DNA from: Kinneretia sp046300915
GTDB taxonomy: Bacteria; Pseudomonadota; Gammaproteobacteria; Burkholderiales; Burkholderiaceae_C
Direction of reading: 5' to 3'
Length of the DNA stretch: 64,000 nucleotides
Assembly (NCBI RefSeq): GCF_046300915.1
Contig: NZ_JBKCLH010000074.1
Location: 17,982-81,981 of the forward strand
In this document: one piece after another, positions 56,424 through 64,000 of the stretch
Layout: the number at the start of each line of letters is the position of its first letter
How positions within the stretch are numbered: position 1 is the stretch's first letter
Position numbers and translations under genes: made by a program
The notes under the pieces: generated by a model
Told to the model about the DNA's origin: nothing
Databases searched by the model: none
What the model saw: only the letters and a program-made list of their open reading frames with translations

Positions 56424-58571
56424 TCAGTCCGGTACGTTGACGGTGCTGCCGCTGAAGACGATGCGATCGCCCGCGGCGGGGTTGCTGGCAATGGGCGGCA
56501 CATGGGCCGCGGTGATGGCGGGTGCCGCACCGGCCGTGCCGCCGCGCGGAACGGTGCGCAGCACCTGGCTGGGCGGCAGGGCCGTGCCCTTCTTCAGGTT
56601 GTCATACACGGCATCCAGGGCGCGGAACAGATAGAGGTGCAGGGGGATGTAGCGGCTGTCATAGCCCGGCAGCACGGCGGGCAGGCCGATGAAGCCGTCG
56701 AAGTGCTGGGCATTGGTGACCTCGATATAGCTGAGCTTGCTGGTCGCGCCCTCGGCCAGCTTGTTCAGGCCGTAATAGGGCCGCGAGGTGTGGTTGACCG
56801 GCAGCAGGGCGTCCGAGCGGCCATGCACGATCAGGGCCGGCTTGCCGCGCAGATTGCCGTTGCGTCGGGTCTCATTGATGCCGGTCTGCAGGCGCGCCGC
56901 CACGGCATCGGTGCCGGTCAGCAGATTGCGCAGGCACAGGGCGCCGTCGATATTGAAGTCCTGCTTGCCGGTGCTGGGCGAGAGCGAGAGCAGATCGCGC
57001 AGCGGCCCGCCCACGCTCAGGTTGTTCACCAGCTGCACGCCGGCGCTGGGCGGCACGCCATTGCCGGTGGCAAACATGCCGGCCAGGGCCGCCGGGGCCA
57101 GGTCATTCACCACACCGGCCGCGCTGGTCGAGGCATAGCTGTAGCCGCAGAGGTTGTCCTTGACGCTTGCGCGCGCCAAGCCGTTGGCAAAGGTCACGGT
57201 CACGGCCGAGGCGATCTCGAAGGCGGCATGCGAGGCATGTAGCGCGTCGGACTCCGCCTCCCAGCCGTACTTGCGCATCTGCTGCAGGGCGGCCTGGGCC
57301 AGATCGGCGGTGGAGGATGAAGCCGCGCCAGGCAACAGGCCCTTGGCCGACAGCGCCGCGCAGCGGTTGGCGGCGAACGACGCCACCACAAAGCCAGCGC
57401 CAGGCACCCCGGCCTGGGCCAGGGCGGCGCAGGGCTGGTAGAGATTGGCCAGGCTGGTGTAGTCGTAGAGCGTGCGGGCGCTGAGGCTCACGGTCGTGCC
57501 GCCGCGCTGCACCGTCACGCCCGGGCTGGCCGGCAGCTGCACGGCCGGCTCCGAGACGGCCACGCCGCTGATGAGGCCCTTGCTGTCCAGCTCGGCCGCG
57601 GCAATGGCCGCACCGCCGCCATTGGAAATGCTGGAGGCAATGGTGAGGATGTCGCCGGCCTTGTAGCGCAGCTTGCGCTTGCCGCTGGCGGCATCGGCCT
57701 CGCCATAGTTCTCGTTGAGCACGTAGTAGGCGAACTCCACCGCCTGCAGGGTGTACACGCCCCAGTCCTTCTCCGGGTTGCGGCCGCTGTGGGCATGCTT
57801 GAAGGCATAGCGCTTGGGCGTGCTGGCATTGAAGCTGCTGAGCTCAGCGGCCGTCAGCCCGCTCTGGAAGGCGGCGTTCTTGCCGGCAGCCAGAGCACTG
57901 CTGCGCGTGCCATCGATCAGGGGCACGGTGTCATTGCCCAGGTCGTGCGGGGCGGCACCCGTACCCTTGTCGGTATAGGCCACGGCGCAGCCGCGCCTGA
58001 GCCCCCACTCGCCGGTGGAGATGGCGCCGTAGACGCCGCGCGAGCCCGAGGAGGTGGCGGTGATCAGGCAGGGATTGGCGGGGTCGAAGCTGCTGGGCAC
58101 CTGCACCATCAGGGTGGCGTTGAGGGTGCCGCTGCCGTCGTCGCTGTAGGCGATGTATTCGGTGCCCGCCACCTTGCCCTCGCCGCTGCCAGCCACGCCG
58201 GCTGCGTCCACATTGGGGCCATAAAGAACGCCATAGCCGCCCGCCGTGCTCATGTCCACCAGGGCGCGGTAGTTGTTGTAGATGGCGGCGCGGCGCAGCT
58301 CGGCCGCCGTGGGTTTGAGCGGGTCGGCATAGCCGGGCGCCACGGCGCCGGCCAGGCCGGTCTTGCCCAGGCTGGCGGTCAGCAGATCGTCGGTATTGCC
58401 GTCGTAGCGGGTGCTCTGGATGCTGCCCAGAAAGCTGGGCTTCTCATTGAGCGCGGGCGGGGGCTCATCATCACCGCCGCAGGCCGACAGCAGGGCCGCG
58501 CCGGCGGCCAGGGCCGTCAGCGTCAGGGCAGAGAGTGGCCGACGGCCCGAACGCGAAAGTGCACGCTTCAT
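56424..58571 (-). CDS. 3-hydroxybutyrate oligomer hydrolase (lipoprotein)
   Basis: A 715-residue protein matching the PHB oligomer hydrolase family, which cleaves 3-hydroxybutyrate dimers and oligomers. Signal residues 1-30 end in lipobox LLSAC. The catalytic Ser is in SSISNGGGAAIAAAE (SNGG rather than the usual GxSxG), a hallmark of this family, and the region LLTASLGKTGLAGA with YADPLKPTAAELRR near the start is also conserved. The lipoprotein leader puts it in the envelope, where it would feed monomers to uptake. It follows the LIV-type transporter by 64 bp. Confidence 0.87.
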   Translation of the reverse strand: MKRALSRSGRRPLSALTLTALAAGAALLSACGGDDEPPPALNEKPSFLGSIQSTRYDGNTDDLLTASLGKTGLAGAVAPGYADPLKPTAAELRRAAIYNNYRALVDMSTAGGYGVLYGPNVDAAGVAGSGEGKVAGTEYIAYSDDGSGTLNATLMVQVPSSFDPANPCLITATSSGSRGVYGAISTGEWGLRRGCAVAYTDKGTGAAPHDLGNDTVPLIDGTRSSALAAGKNAAFQSGLTAAELSSFNASTPKRYAFKHAHSGRNPEKDWGVYTLQAVEFAYYVLNENYGEADAASGKRKLRYKAGDILTIASSISNGGGAAIAAAELDSKGLISGVAVSEPAVQLPASPGVTVQRGGTTVSLSARTLYDYTSLANLYQPCAALAQAGVPGAGFVVASFAANRCAALSAKGLLPGAASSSTADLAQAALQQMRKYGWEAESDALHASHAAFEIASAVTVTFANGLARASVKDNLCGYSYASTSAAGVVNDLAPAALAGMFATGNGVPPSAGVQLVNNLSVGGPLRDLLSLSPSTGKQDFNIDGALCLRNLLTGTDAVAARLQTGINETRRNGNLRGKPALIVHGRSDALLPVNHTSRPYYGLNKLAEGATSKLSYIEVTNAQHFDGFIGLPAVLPGYDSRYIPLHLYLFRALDAVYDNLKKGTALPPSQVLRTVPRGGTAGAAPAITAAHVPPIASNPAAGDRIVFSGSTVNVPD

Positions 58572-58593
58572 CTCAAACGCCTTTCTTGGAATC

Positions 58594-58607
58594 TGGCTTG
58601 CAAGCCA
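58594..58607 (-). promoter_or_regulatory. 14-bp palindrome before the 3-hydroxybutyrate oligomer hydrolase
   Basis: TGGCTTGCAAGCCA is perfectly palindromic and lies 22 nt before the start codon, between it and the stop of livM. It could be an operator for separate control of the hydrolase, or chance in GC-rich DNA. Confidence 0.35.
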
Positions 58608-58635
58608 AGCCGGCTGCGGGAAGAAGAAGGAACGC

Positions 58636-59706
58636 TCAAAGGCGGCGCAGCGCGCGCAGGCGCCCGACAATGCCGCTGGGAAAGTGATAGACCGCCAGCA
58701 CGAAGAGCAGGCCCAGCCAGAGCAGCCAGCGATCGGGCGAGACCAGCTGGGACAGCACGGGAATGCCCTCCACCGCGACCGCGCCCAGCTTCATCAGGTC
58801 CTGCAGATAGTTCTGGGCCAGCACGAAGAGCGCGCTGCCCACCACGGCGCCGTAGATGGTGCCCATGCCGCCGATGACGACGATCAGCAGGATGTCCAGC
58901 ATGATCTCGAAGGACAGCGAGGTGTCCGGCCCGTTGTAGCGCAGCCAGAGCGCCAGCAGGGCACCGGCCACGGTGGCGAAGAGCGCGGCCAGCACATTGG
59001 AGAGCGTGCGGTAAACCACGGTGCGATAGCCGATGGCCTCGGCCCGGAAGTCGTTTTCACGGATGGCCTGCAGCACCCGGCCGAAGGGCGAGTTGACGAT
59101 GCGCAGCATCAGCAGCACCAGGGCCAGAGCCACGACAAAGAGCAGGTAGTAGGAGGCAAAGCGCCCGTCGATACTCGCGCCCAGAAAGGGCTCCTCCAGA
59201 AACTCAGTGCCGGGCTGCAGCAGTTCGGGCACCTTGAAGTTCAGCCCGTCCTCGCCGCCGGTGAGCTCGGAGAGCTGGGAGGCCAGGGTCAGGAAGGCCG
59301 AGGCCACGGCCAGGGTGATCATGGCAAAGAAGATGGCCTTGACCCGCAGGCTGAAGAGGCCGATCAGCAGGGACAGCAGCAGGGAGACGACAAGCGCCCC
59401 GGCAAGACCTGCCCCCACTGCAGCCCAGCCCTCGCCCAGGCGGCTGCTGGCGATGGCGATGCCGTAGGCCCCGATGCCGAAGAACATGGTGTGGGCAAAG
59501 CTGACGATGCCGGTATAGCCCAGCAGCAGGTCGTAGCTGGCCACCAGCACGATGAAGATCAGGATCTTGGCCGCCACATTCAGGGCCTTGGTGCCCGGGA
59601 AGATGAAGGGCGTGAAGGCCAGGCCCAGCAGCACGGCCAGCAGCAGCAGGCTCAGGACACGGCCGCGCGGCAGGTCGTGCGAGAGCAAGGAAGACAGGAT
59701 ACGCAT
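58636..59706 (-). CDS. branched-chain amino acid-type ABC permease (LivM-like)
   Basis: A 356-residue inner-membrane permease with about nine segments. Landmarks of LivM: YDLLLGYTGIVSFAHTMFFGIGAYG, IRENDFRAEAIGYRT (the ATPase-contact loop), and GGMGTIYGAVVGSALF. Its partner LivH-like gene is 11 bp upstream. The RBS AAGGAG precedes the ATG at 59706. It is the last permease gene of the transporter; the hydrolase gene follows. Confidence 0.92.
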   Translation of the reverse strand: MRILSSLLSHDLPRGRVLSLLLLAVLLGLAFTPFIFPGTKALNVAAKILIFIVLVASYDLLLGYTGIVSFAHTMFFGIGAYGIAIASSRLGEGWAAVGAGLAGALVVSLLLSLLIGLFSLRVKAIFFAMITLAVASAFLTLASQLSELTGGEDGLNFKVPELLQPGTEFLEEPFLGASIDGRFASYYLLFVVALALVLLMLRIVNSPFGRVLQAIRENDFRAEAIGYRTVVYRTLSNVLAALFATVAGALLALWLRYNGPDTSLSFEIMLDILLIVVIGGMGTIYGAVVGSALFVLAQNYLQDLMKLGAVAVEGIPVLSQLVSPDRWLLWLGLLFVLAVYHFPSGIVGRLRALRRL

Positions 59707-59717
59707 GCGGCTCTCCT

Positions 59718-60776
59718 TCAGCGGCTGGTGACCGGATAGAGCCCTTGGGGTCGCCACAGCAGGATGGCGACCATCAGGCCGATATTGGAGAACAGCGCCA
59801 CCTTGGGCGCCAGAAAGCCGGTGTAGTTGGCCATCAGGCCCACCAGCAGGGCCCCCACAAAGCAGCCCAGGGTGGAGCCCAGGCCGCCGATGATGATGAC
59901 GATGAAGATCAGGGTGTTGACCTGGGCGCCGATCTGCGGCGTCACGCCCTGCTGGTACAGGCCCCAGAGCACGCCGCCCAGGCCGGCCAGGGCCGAGCCG
60001 CCCACGAAGACCGCCACGAAGAGGCGGCGGATGCGGTAGCCCAGGCTCTCCACCATCTCGCGGTCCTGCACGCCGGCGCGTATCAGCAGGCCCAGCTTGG
60101 TGCGGTTGAGCAGGAGCAGCAGGCCGGCAAACACGGCCAGACCCACGGCGGCGGCCAGCAGGCGCAGCTTCTCCACCGCCACATCGCCCGGCAGCAGCAG
60201 GGCGCCGCGCAGACCTTCCGGCGGCGGCAGTGGCGTGAGCTGGGCGCCCCAGATCACCTTGATCAGCTCCTCGCCGATGATCATGCCGCCCATGGTGATC
60301 AGGATCTGCTTGAGGTGCATGCCATAGACCGGCCGCACCAGCACCCGCTCAAAGGCCAGACCCACGCCACCGGCCACCGCCATGCCCACCACGGCCGCCA
60401 GGCCCACGGCCAGCAGATTCAGGGCCAGGGAGGGGCTGGCCACCCAGCCACCCATGGCGCCCAGCACCGTGGTGGCCATGAAGGCGCCCAGGGCGATGAA
60501 GACGCCGTGGCCAAAGTTCAAGACATCCATCAGGCCGAAGACCAGGGTCAGGCCCGAGGCGATGATGAAGATGATCAGGCCCATGGCCAGGCCGGCCAGG
60601 GTCAGGGTGGCCCAGCTGCCGGGGCTGCCGATCAGGGGCAGGGCCAGCCCGGCCAGGCCCGCCAGCAGGGCCAGGGGAATCCAATCGAAGCGCGCCTTGG
60701 GCACGGCCGCGGCCTGCTCGGGGTTCGCCGGGCTGGCCGGATTGGCGGAAGGGGCAGTGCTCATGCTGGTGCTCAT
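59718..60776 (-). CDS. branched-chain amino acid-type ABC permease (LivH-like)
   Basis: A 352-residue inner-membrane permease. LivH hallmarks: SGLTLVFGLMDVLNFGHGVFIALGAF, with the NFGHG loop, RAGVQDREMVESLGYRI (coupling region) and GLGSTLGCFVGALLVGL. The N-terminal 35 residues are an unusual Ser/Ala/Pro-rich extension (MSTSMSTAPSANPASPANPE), so a later start may be real. It lies 19 bp after the livF-like gene and 11 bp before the livM-like gene. Confidence 0.92.
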   Translation of the reverse strand: MSTSMSTAPSANPASPANPEQAAAVPKARFDWIPLALLAGLAGLALPLIGSPGSWATLTLAGLAMGLIIFIIASGLTLVFGLMDVLNFGHGVFIALGAFMATTVLGAMGGWVASPSLALNLLAVGLAAVVGMAVAGGVGLAFERVLVRPVYGMHLKQILITMGGMIIGEELIKVIWGAQLTPLPPPEGLRGALLLPGDVAVEKLRLLAAAVGLAVFAGLLLLLNRTKLGLLIRAGVQDREMVESLGYRIRRLFVAVFVGGSALAGLGGVLWGLYQQGVTPQIGAQVNTLIFIVIIIGGLGSTLGCFVGALLVGLMANYTGFLAPKVALFSNIGLMVAILLWRPQGLYPVTSR

Positions 60777-60795
60777 GCCGGTTCTCTTTGCTTGC

Positions 60796-61548
60796 TCATT
60801 GATGCGCGGCCAGGGACAGGCCCAAGAGGCGCTGCTGCAGTTCCGCGTCGTCCGCCAGCTCGGCCATGGCGCCGCTGTGCACGATGCGGCCGTCGTCCAT
60901 CACGGCCACCCGGTCGCCCAGGGCCTGGGCCACCATGAAGTTCTGCTCCACCAGGAGCACGGTGGTGCCGCCGCTGCGCTTGAGTTCGCGCAAGGCCTCC
61001 ACCAGATTGAGCACGATGGCCGGGGCCAGGCCCTTGCTGGGCTCATCGATCAGCAAGAGGCGGCGCGGCTCCACCATGGCGCGCGCAATGGCCAGCATCT
61101 GCTTCTGGCCGCCGCTGAGCTTGCCGGCGGGGTAGAGCCAGAACTTCTTGAGCGCGGGAAAGAGCTGGAACAGCCAGTCCAGGCGCTGGGTGTCCATCTG
61201 CTCGATCGAGCGCGCACGGCGCGCGGCCAGCAAGAGGTTCTCGCGCACCGTGAGGTCGCCGAAGATGCCCATGTTCTCGGGCACATAGGCGATATCGCAG
61301 CGCTGGGTGATCTCGGGCGTGGCCAGGCGGGTGATGGGCTGGTCCTCGAAGCGGATCTCGCCCCGGCTGGCCCGCCACAGGCCCATGATGGTGCGCAGGG
61401 TGCTGGTCTTGCCCGCGCCGTTGCGCCCCAGCAGCATGGTCAGCTGGCCGGCGCTCACTTCCAGGTTCACGCCGTGAAGGATGTGATACGCACCCACATG
61501 GGTGTGCACGTCCTGCAGGGACAGCAGGCTCTTGGATGTTTCGCTCAT
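60796..61548 (-). CDS. ABC transporter ATPase (LivF-like)
   Basis: A 250-residue ATPase of the LivF type. Walker A is LLGRNGAGKTSTLR, the signature is KLSGGQKQM, and Walker B is LLLIDEPSKGLAP. It pairs with the LivG-like ATPase to power the transporter. The start overlaps the livG stop by 4 bp (ATGA), implying translational coupling. Confidence 0.94.
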   Translation of the reverse strand: MSETSKSLLSLQDVHTHVGAYHILHGVNLEVSAGQLTMLLGRNGAGKTSTLRTIMGLWRASRGEIRFEDQPITRLATPEITQRCDIAYVPENMGIFGDLTVRENLLLAARRARSIEQMDTQRLDWLFQLFPALKKFWLYPAGKLSGGQKQMLAIARAMVEPRRLLLIDEPSKGLAPAIVLNLVEALRELKRSGGTTVLLVEQNFMVAQALGDRVAVMDDGRIVHSGAMAELADDAELQQRLLGLSLAAHQ

Positions 61549-62300
61549 GCGGCCTCCGGCATGGCGGTGCCCAGATAGGCCTGCTGCACCACGGGCGAGG
61601 CAATCACGGTGGCGGGCTCGCCATCGGCCACCAGCTGGCCCATATGCAGCACGATGATGCGATCGGCCAGCTCGCGCACCACGTCCATCTTGTGCTCCAC
61701 CAGCAGAATGGTGTGGCGGCCCTCGGCCTTGAGCTCGCGGATCAGGTCCAGCACCACGGGCACCTCGTCCACGCTCATGCCGGCGGTGGGTTCGTCAAAC
61801 ATATAGACCTTGGGCTGCAGGGCAATCAGCATGGCCACCTCCAGCTTGCGCTGATCGCCATGCGGCAGGCTGGCGGCAGGCACGTCCATGCGCGCCGTGA
61901 GCCGCACCCGCTCCACCAGAGCGCGGGCCTCGTCCAGCAGCTCGCGGTGATGCAGCCAGACCGAGAGAAAGTCCAGGCCCTGGCCGCGCCGCGCCTGCAC
62001 CGCCAGGCGCACGTTCTCCAGCACCGAGAGATTGGGGAAAAGCTGGGTGAGCTGGAAGGCCCGCCCCAGACCGCGCCGCGTGCGCTGCGGCGCCGACAGC
62101 GGGGTCAGGTCATGCCCGTCCAGCGCCACGGTGCCCGCACTGGCCCGCAGCTGCCCCGAGATCAGGTTGAAGTAGGTGGTCTTGCCCGCGCCATTGGGGC
62201 CGACGATGGCCGTCAGCGTGCCCGGATTGAAGGCGCAGGAGACGCGGTCGACGGCCACATGGCCGCCGAAGCGGATGGTGAGATCACGGGTTTCGAGCAT
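61545..62300 (-). CDS. ABC transporter ATPase (LivG-like)
   Basis: A 251-residue ATPase of the LivG type. Walker A: VGPNGAGKTTYFNLI; the signature is degenerate, SLPHGDQRKLEVAM, as is usual for LivG; Walker B: VYMFDEPTAGMS. Start chosen at ATG 62300 (MLETRDLTIRFGGH); a TTG three codons upstream is possible. It comes after a structured repeat-like element that separates it from the binding-protein gene, and shares a 4-bp overlap with livF. Confidence 0.93.
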   Translation of the reverse strand: MLETRDLTIRFGGHVAVDRVSCAFNPGTLTAIVGPNGAGKTTYFNLISGQLRASAGTVALDGHDLTPLSAPQRTRRGLGRAFQLTQLFPNLSVLENVRLAVQARRGQGLDFLSVWLHHRELLDEARALVERVRLTARMDVPAASLPHGDQRKLEVAMLIALQPKVYMFDEPTAGMSVDEVPVVLDLIRELKAEGRHTILLVEHKMDVVRELADRIIVLHMGQLVADGEPATVIASPVVQQAYLGTAMPEAA

Positions 62301-62312
62301 GAGAAACAACTC

Positions 62313-62455
62313 AGCGAAGTGGCACGGCCCGAGGCGTCGCGAGCGGGCACAGGACTAGGCGGACGGAGCGCAGGAACCGGAACGACCTTGCTGGTCGTGA
62401 GGATTCCGAGCACCGCCCAACGACGGCCTGTGCCCGCGCAGTAGCCGAGCGAAGT
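62313..62455. repeat. structured palindromic element with 8-bp flanking direct repeats
   Basis: Nested pairing: GCGGGCACAGG (62343-62353) with CCTGTGCCCGC (62427-62437), then GGCGG with CCGCC, GGAA with TTCC, and an apical hairpin ACGACC-TTGCT-GGTCGT (62382-62398). AGCGAAGT occurs at 62313-62320 and again at 62448-62455, bounding the element like a target-site repeat. It occupies the gap between the binding-protein gene and the ATPase gene, touching the former only at its stop. Confidence 0.65.
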
Positions 62456-63682
62456 TCAGCGCTTGTTGCGCACTGGCACTTGCATTTCCTCGGGCTTGAT
62501 CTCGCGCACCAGCTCGGGCACACCCCAGGGGAACGCCGGATCCACCTTGATCTTGAAGTGATACATGGACTGCATGGCCTGATGATCCTCGGGGCGGAAA
62601 GTCATCCGGCCCTTGGGCGTCTCGAAGCTCATGCCCTCCATGGTCTTGATCAGCTTGTTGGTGCTGGTCTCGCCACCCGTCTTCTTGAGCGCCTCCACCA
62701 CGGCGATGGCGGCCGTCATGCCGCCCGCGGTGAAGAAGTCCGGCGGGCTCTTGAACTGCTTGTAGTGGTTGGCCACAAGCCATTCATTGGCCGGGTTCTT
62801 GGGAATGCCGAAGTAGTAGTACGTGGCCCCCTCCATGCCGGGGAAGGCCTTGTAGTTGGCCATGGCCGGCAGGATGTTGCCGCCGGTGGCGATCTCGATG
62901 CCGTAGCGCTTGAGGTCCAGATCGGCAATCTTGAAGGGATTGCCCGCGCCGGCCCAGATGATGAAGATCACCTTGCGGCCCGGCTGGTCCTTGAGCTTGT
63001 CGATCAGGCGCTGGGCGCCGGCGGTGAAGTCGGTGGTGGTGGTGGGCAGGTATTCCTCGTGAACGATCTTGGCCTTCTTGACCGCGTCCTTGAAGGCCTT
63101 CACGCCGTCGCGGCCAAAGGCATAGTCCTGCGCCAGGGTGGCGATGGTGACGCCCGGCTTGTCCAGGGCCACCGCATTGGCAATCGCGTCCTGCGAGGAA
63201 TTGCGGCCGGTGCGGAAGATGTACTTGTTCCACTTGTCGCCGGTGATGGAGTCGGCCACCGCCGGCTCCACCAGCAGGATCTTCTTGTACTCCTCGGCCA
63301 CCGGCAGCAGGGCCAGGGCCACGCCCGAGGAGGTGGGGCCCACGGCCAGATCGACCTTGTCGTCCCCATAGGCAGCGGCCAGCAGGCTCTTGCCCACATC
63401 GGGCTTGCCCTGGTCGTCCTTCTCGATCACCACGATCTTCTTGCCAGCCACCGTCATGGTCCCGCCGGTGGCGTAGTCCAGGCCCATCATGAAGCCGGTC
63501 TGGGTCTGCTTGCCATAGGCTTCCAGCGGACCGGTCTTGCTGTAGACATGGGCGATGCGGATGTCCTTGCCCTGGGCCAGGGCCAGGCCCGGCAGGCCAA
63601 TGGCACCCAGGGTGGCGGCTGCTGCTGCGGCGGCTGCGGCCGTGGTGGCCAGCAAGGTGCGGCGGCTCGTCTTCGTCCTCAT
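62456..63682 (-). CDS. ABC transporter substrate-binding protein (LIV type)
   Basis: A 408-residue periplasmic protein of the branched-chain amino acid-binding type, first gene of the transporter. The leader has a Tat-like SRRTLL followed by an alanine run and ALAQG. Mature: DIRIAHVYSKTGPLEAYGKQ, IVVIEKDDQGKPDVGKSL, then IWAGAGNPFKIADLDLK and the closing lobe. GGAGACA lies before the ATG at 63682. The ligand is unknown; the linked 3-hydroxybutyrate oligomer hydrolase raises the possibility of hydroxyacids instead of amino acids. Confidence 0.92.
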   Translation of the reverse strand: MRTKTSRRTLLATTAAAAAAAAATLGAIGLPGLALAQGKDIRIAHVYSKTGPLEAYGKQTQTGFMMGLDYATGGTMTVAGKKIVVIEKDDQGKPDVGKSLLAAAYGDDKVDLAVGPTSSGVALALLPVAEEYKKILLVEPAVADSITGDKWNKYIFRTGRNSSQDAIANAVALDKPGVTIATLAQDYAFGRDGVKAFKDAVKKAKIVHEEYLPTTTTDFTAGAQRLIDKLKDQPGRKVIFIIWAGAGNPFKIADLDLKRYGIEIATGGNILPAMANYKAFPGMEGATYYYFGIPKNPANEWLVANHYKQFKSPPDFFTAGGMTAAIAVVEALKKTGGETSTNKLIKTMEGMSFETPKGRMTFRPEDHQAMQSMYHFKIKVDPAFPWGVPELVREIKPEEMQVPVRNKR

Positions 63683-63955
63683 GATGGCTGTCTCCTGTTG
63701 GCGGGCGCCTCGAAGCGGGCGCGCTCTGCAGCAGCAGTAGATTGCAAGGGCCATGCCCAAAGCCGCCTTGCTGGTGAATACCCTGGGTTTCGCCCTGCGG
63801 CAGCCGCCAGACAGCGGGCCCAGGCCCCGCGGGGCCGCGCCCTGCCGCCAGCCGCCCTGCCCGCAAAACGGACATTGCCTGAATTTCAGACAGCCAAGCC
63901 GGACGGAGTGTCCAAATCCTGAACATCCAGAGGCAGGGCTTGGGCCGCGCCTCCC
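63683..63955. other. intergenic region upstream of the LIV-type operon
   Basis: 273 bp between the binding-protein start (minus) and a possible gene end at the window edge. It should hold the promoter of the transporter operon. I see GC-rich inverted bits (GGGCCCAGGCCCCGCGGGGCC) but no convincing -35/-10 pair and no ORF. Confidence 0.4.
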
Positions 63956-64000
63956 TCAGGCCTCAAGCAGCTCCGGCCAGCGCGTCAGGCGCTCGTAAAG
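63956..64000 (-). CDS. possible 3' end of a gene cut by the window edge
   Basis: On the minus strand the last 45 bases read as 14 sense codons (LYERLTRWPELLEA) and a TGA stop at 63958-63956. The codons have the high third-position GC of the surrounding genes. Too short to identify; it may be chance. Confidence 0.3.
   Translation of the reverse strand, partial: LYERLTRWPELLEA

Noticed and set aside
63600..63660. Run of alanine codons in the binding-protein leader, looking like a GCN microsatellite
   Set aside because: It codes the hydrophobic core of the signal peptide, a normal use of alanine in GC-rich genomes.

Overview
The window is about 64 kb of GC-rich chromosome from a betaproteobacterium, most likely a Burkholderiales member of the Roseateles/Pelomonas/Rubrivivax type. 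This rests on gene content and order (engB, diheme cytochrome c4, resB, ccsA; DUF1415; DUF1631; FolM-like SDR, folB; Bug-family binding protein; a double-length UvrA; CIRCE-controlled groESL) and on polyhydroxyalkanoate (PHA) genes. It is inference, because no rRNA is present. Genes are densely packed on both strands, many with ATGA or TGATG overlaps. I found no rRNA, tRNA, CRISPR array, prophage or intact insertion sequence.

Layout. 1-4.6 kb: a cut TetR regulator, a TPR protein, a wax ester synthase/DGAT, an acyl-CoA-binding protein and a PHA granule-type protein (carbon storage), the last at the end of an overlapping operon with a lipoprotein aminopeptidase and a molybdopterin oxidoreductase (to 6.6 kb). 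6.7-13.9 kb: an orphan binding protein, an M20/M14 peptidase pair, DUF1415, a phosphoethanolamine transferase-like protein and an NhaR-like regulator. 14-17.1 kb: a J-domain protein and groES-groEL with a heat-shock promoter, CIRCE operator and terminator. 17.2-21.4 kb: DUF1631 coupled to a PlpD-like patatin with an outer-membrane barrel. 21.5-30 kb: a hydrolase, engB, cytochrome c4, the System II cytochrome c maturation pair resB-ccsA, a binding protein and msrPQ. 30-35 kb: FolM-like SDR, folB, ttcA, a DUF4136 lipoprotein, glmU and an unknown acidic protein behind two palindromes. 35-38 kb: N-formylglutamate amidohydrolase and a Bug binding protein, divergent from a LysR regulator. 38-42.2 kb: a convergent envelope-lipid cluster (DUF3047, phospholipase D lipoprotein, lysophospholipase-like hydrolase, two SHOCT lipoproteins). 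42.3-48.9 kb: an amidohydrolase coupled to a degenerate REP-type transposase, DUF808, a voltage-gated potassium channel, YecA and an M48 protease. 48.9-54.6 kb: a 1918-residue tandem UvrA. 55-63.7 kb: a receiver protein, a hydrolase, a 3-hydroxybutyrate oligomer hydrolase and a complete LIV-type ABC importer.

Functional themes are carbon storage and its hydrolysis, envelope quality control and lipid turnover, and periplasmic redox. No single obviously new defence or mobile system is visible. The most interesting signals are a palindromic repeat lying in frame inside the tandem uvrA, a REP-type transposase whose HUH motif reads HYQ, a structured element with 8-bp flanking direct repeats between the ABC binding protein and its ATPase genes, hairpins placed 10-15 nt before start codons, and a FolM-like reductase with glutamine at the catalytic lysine.
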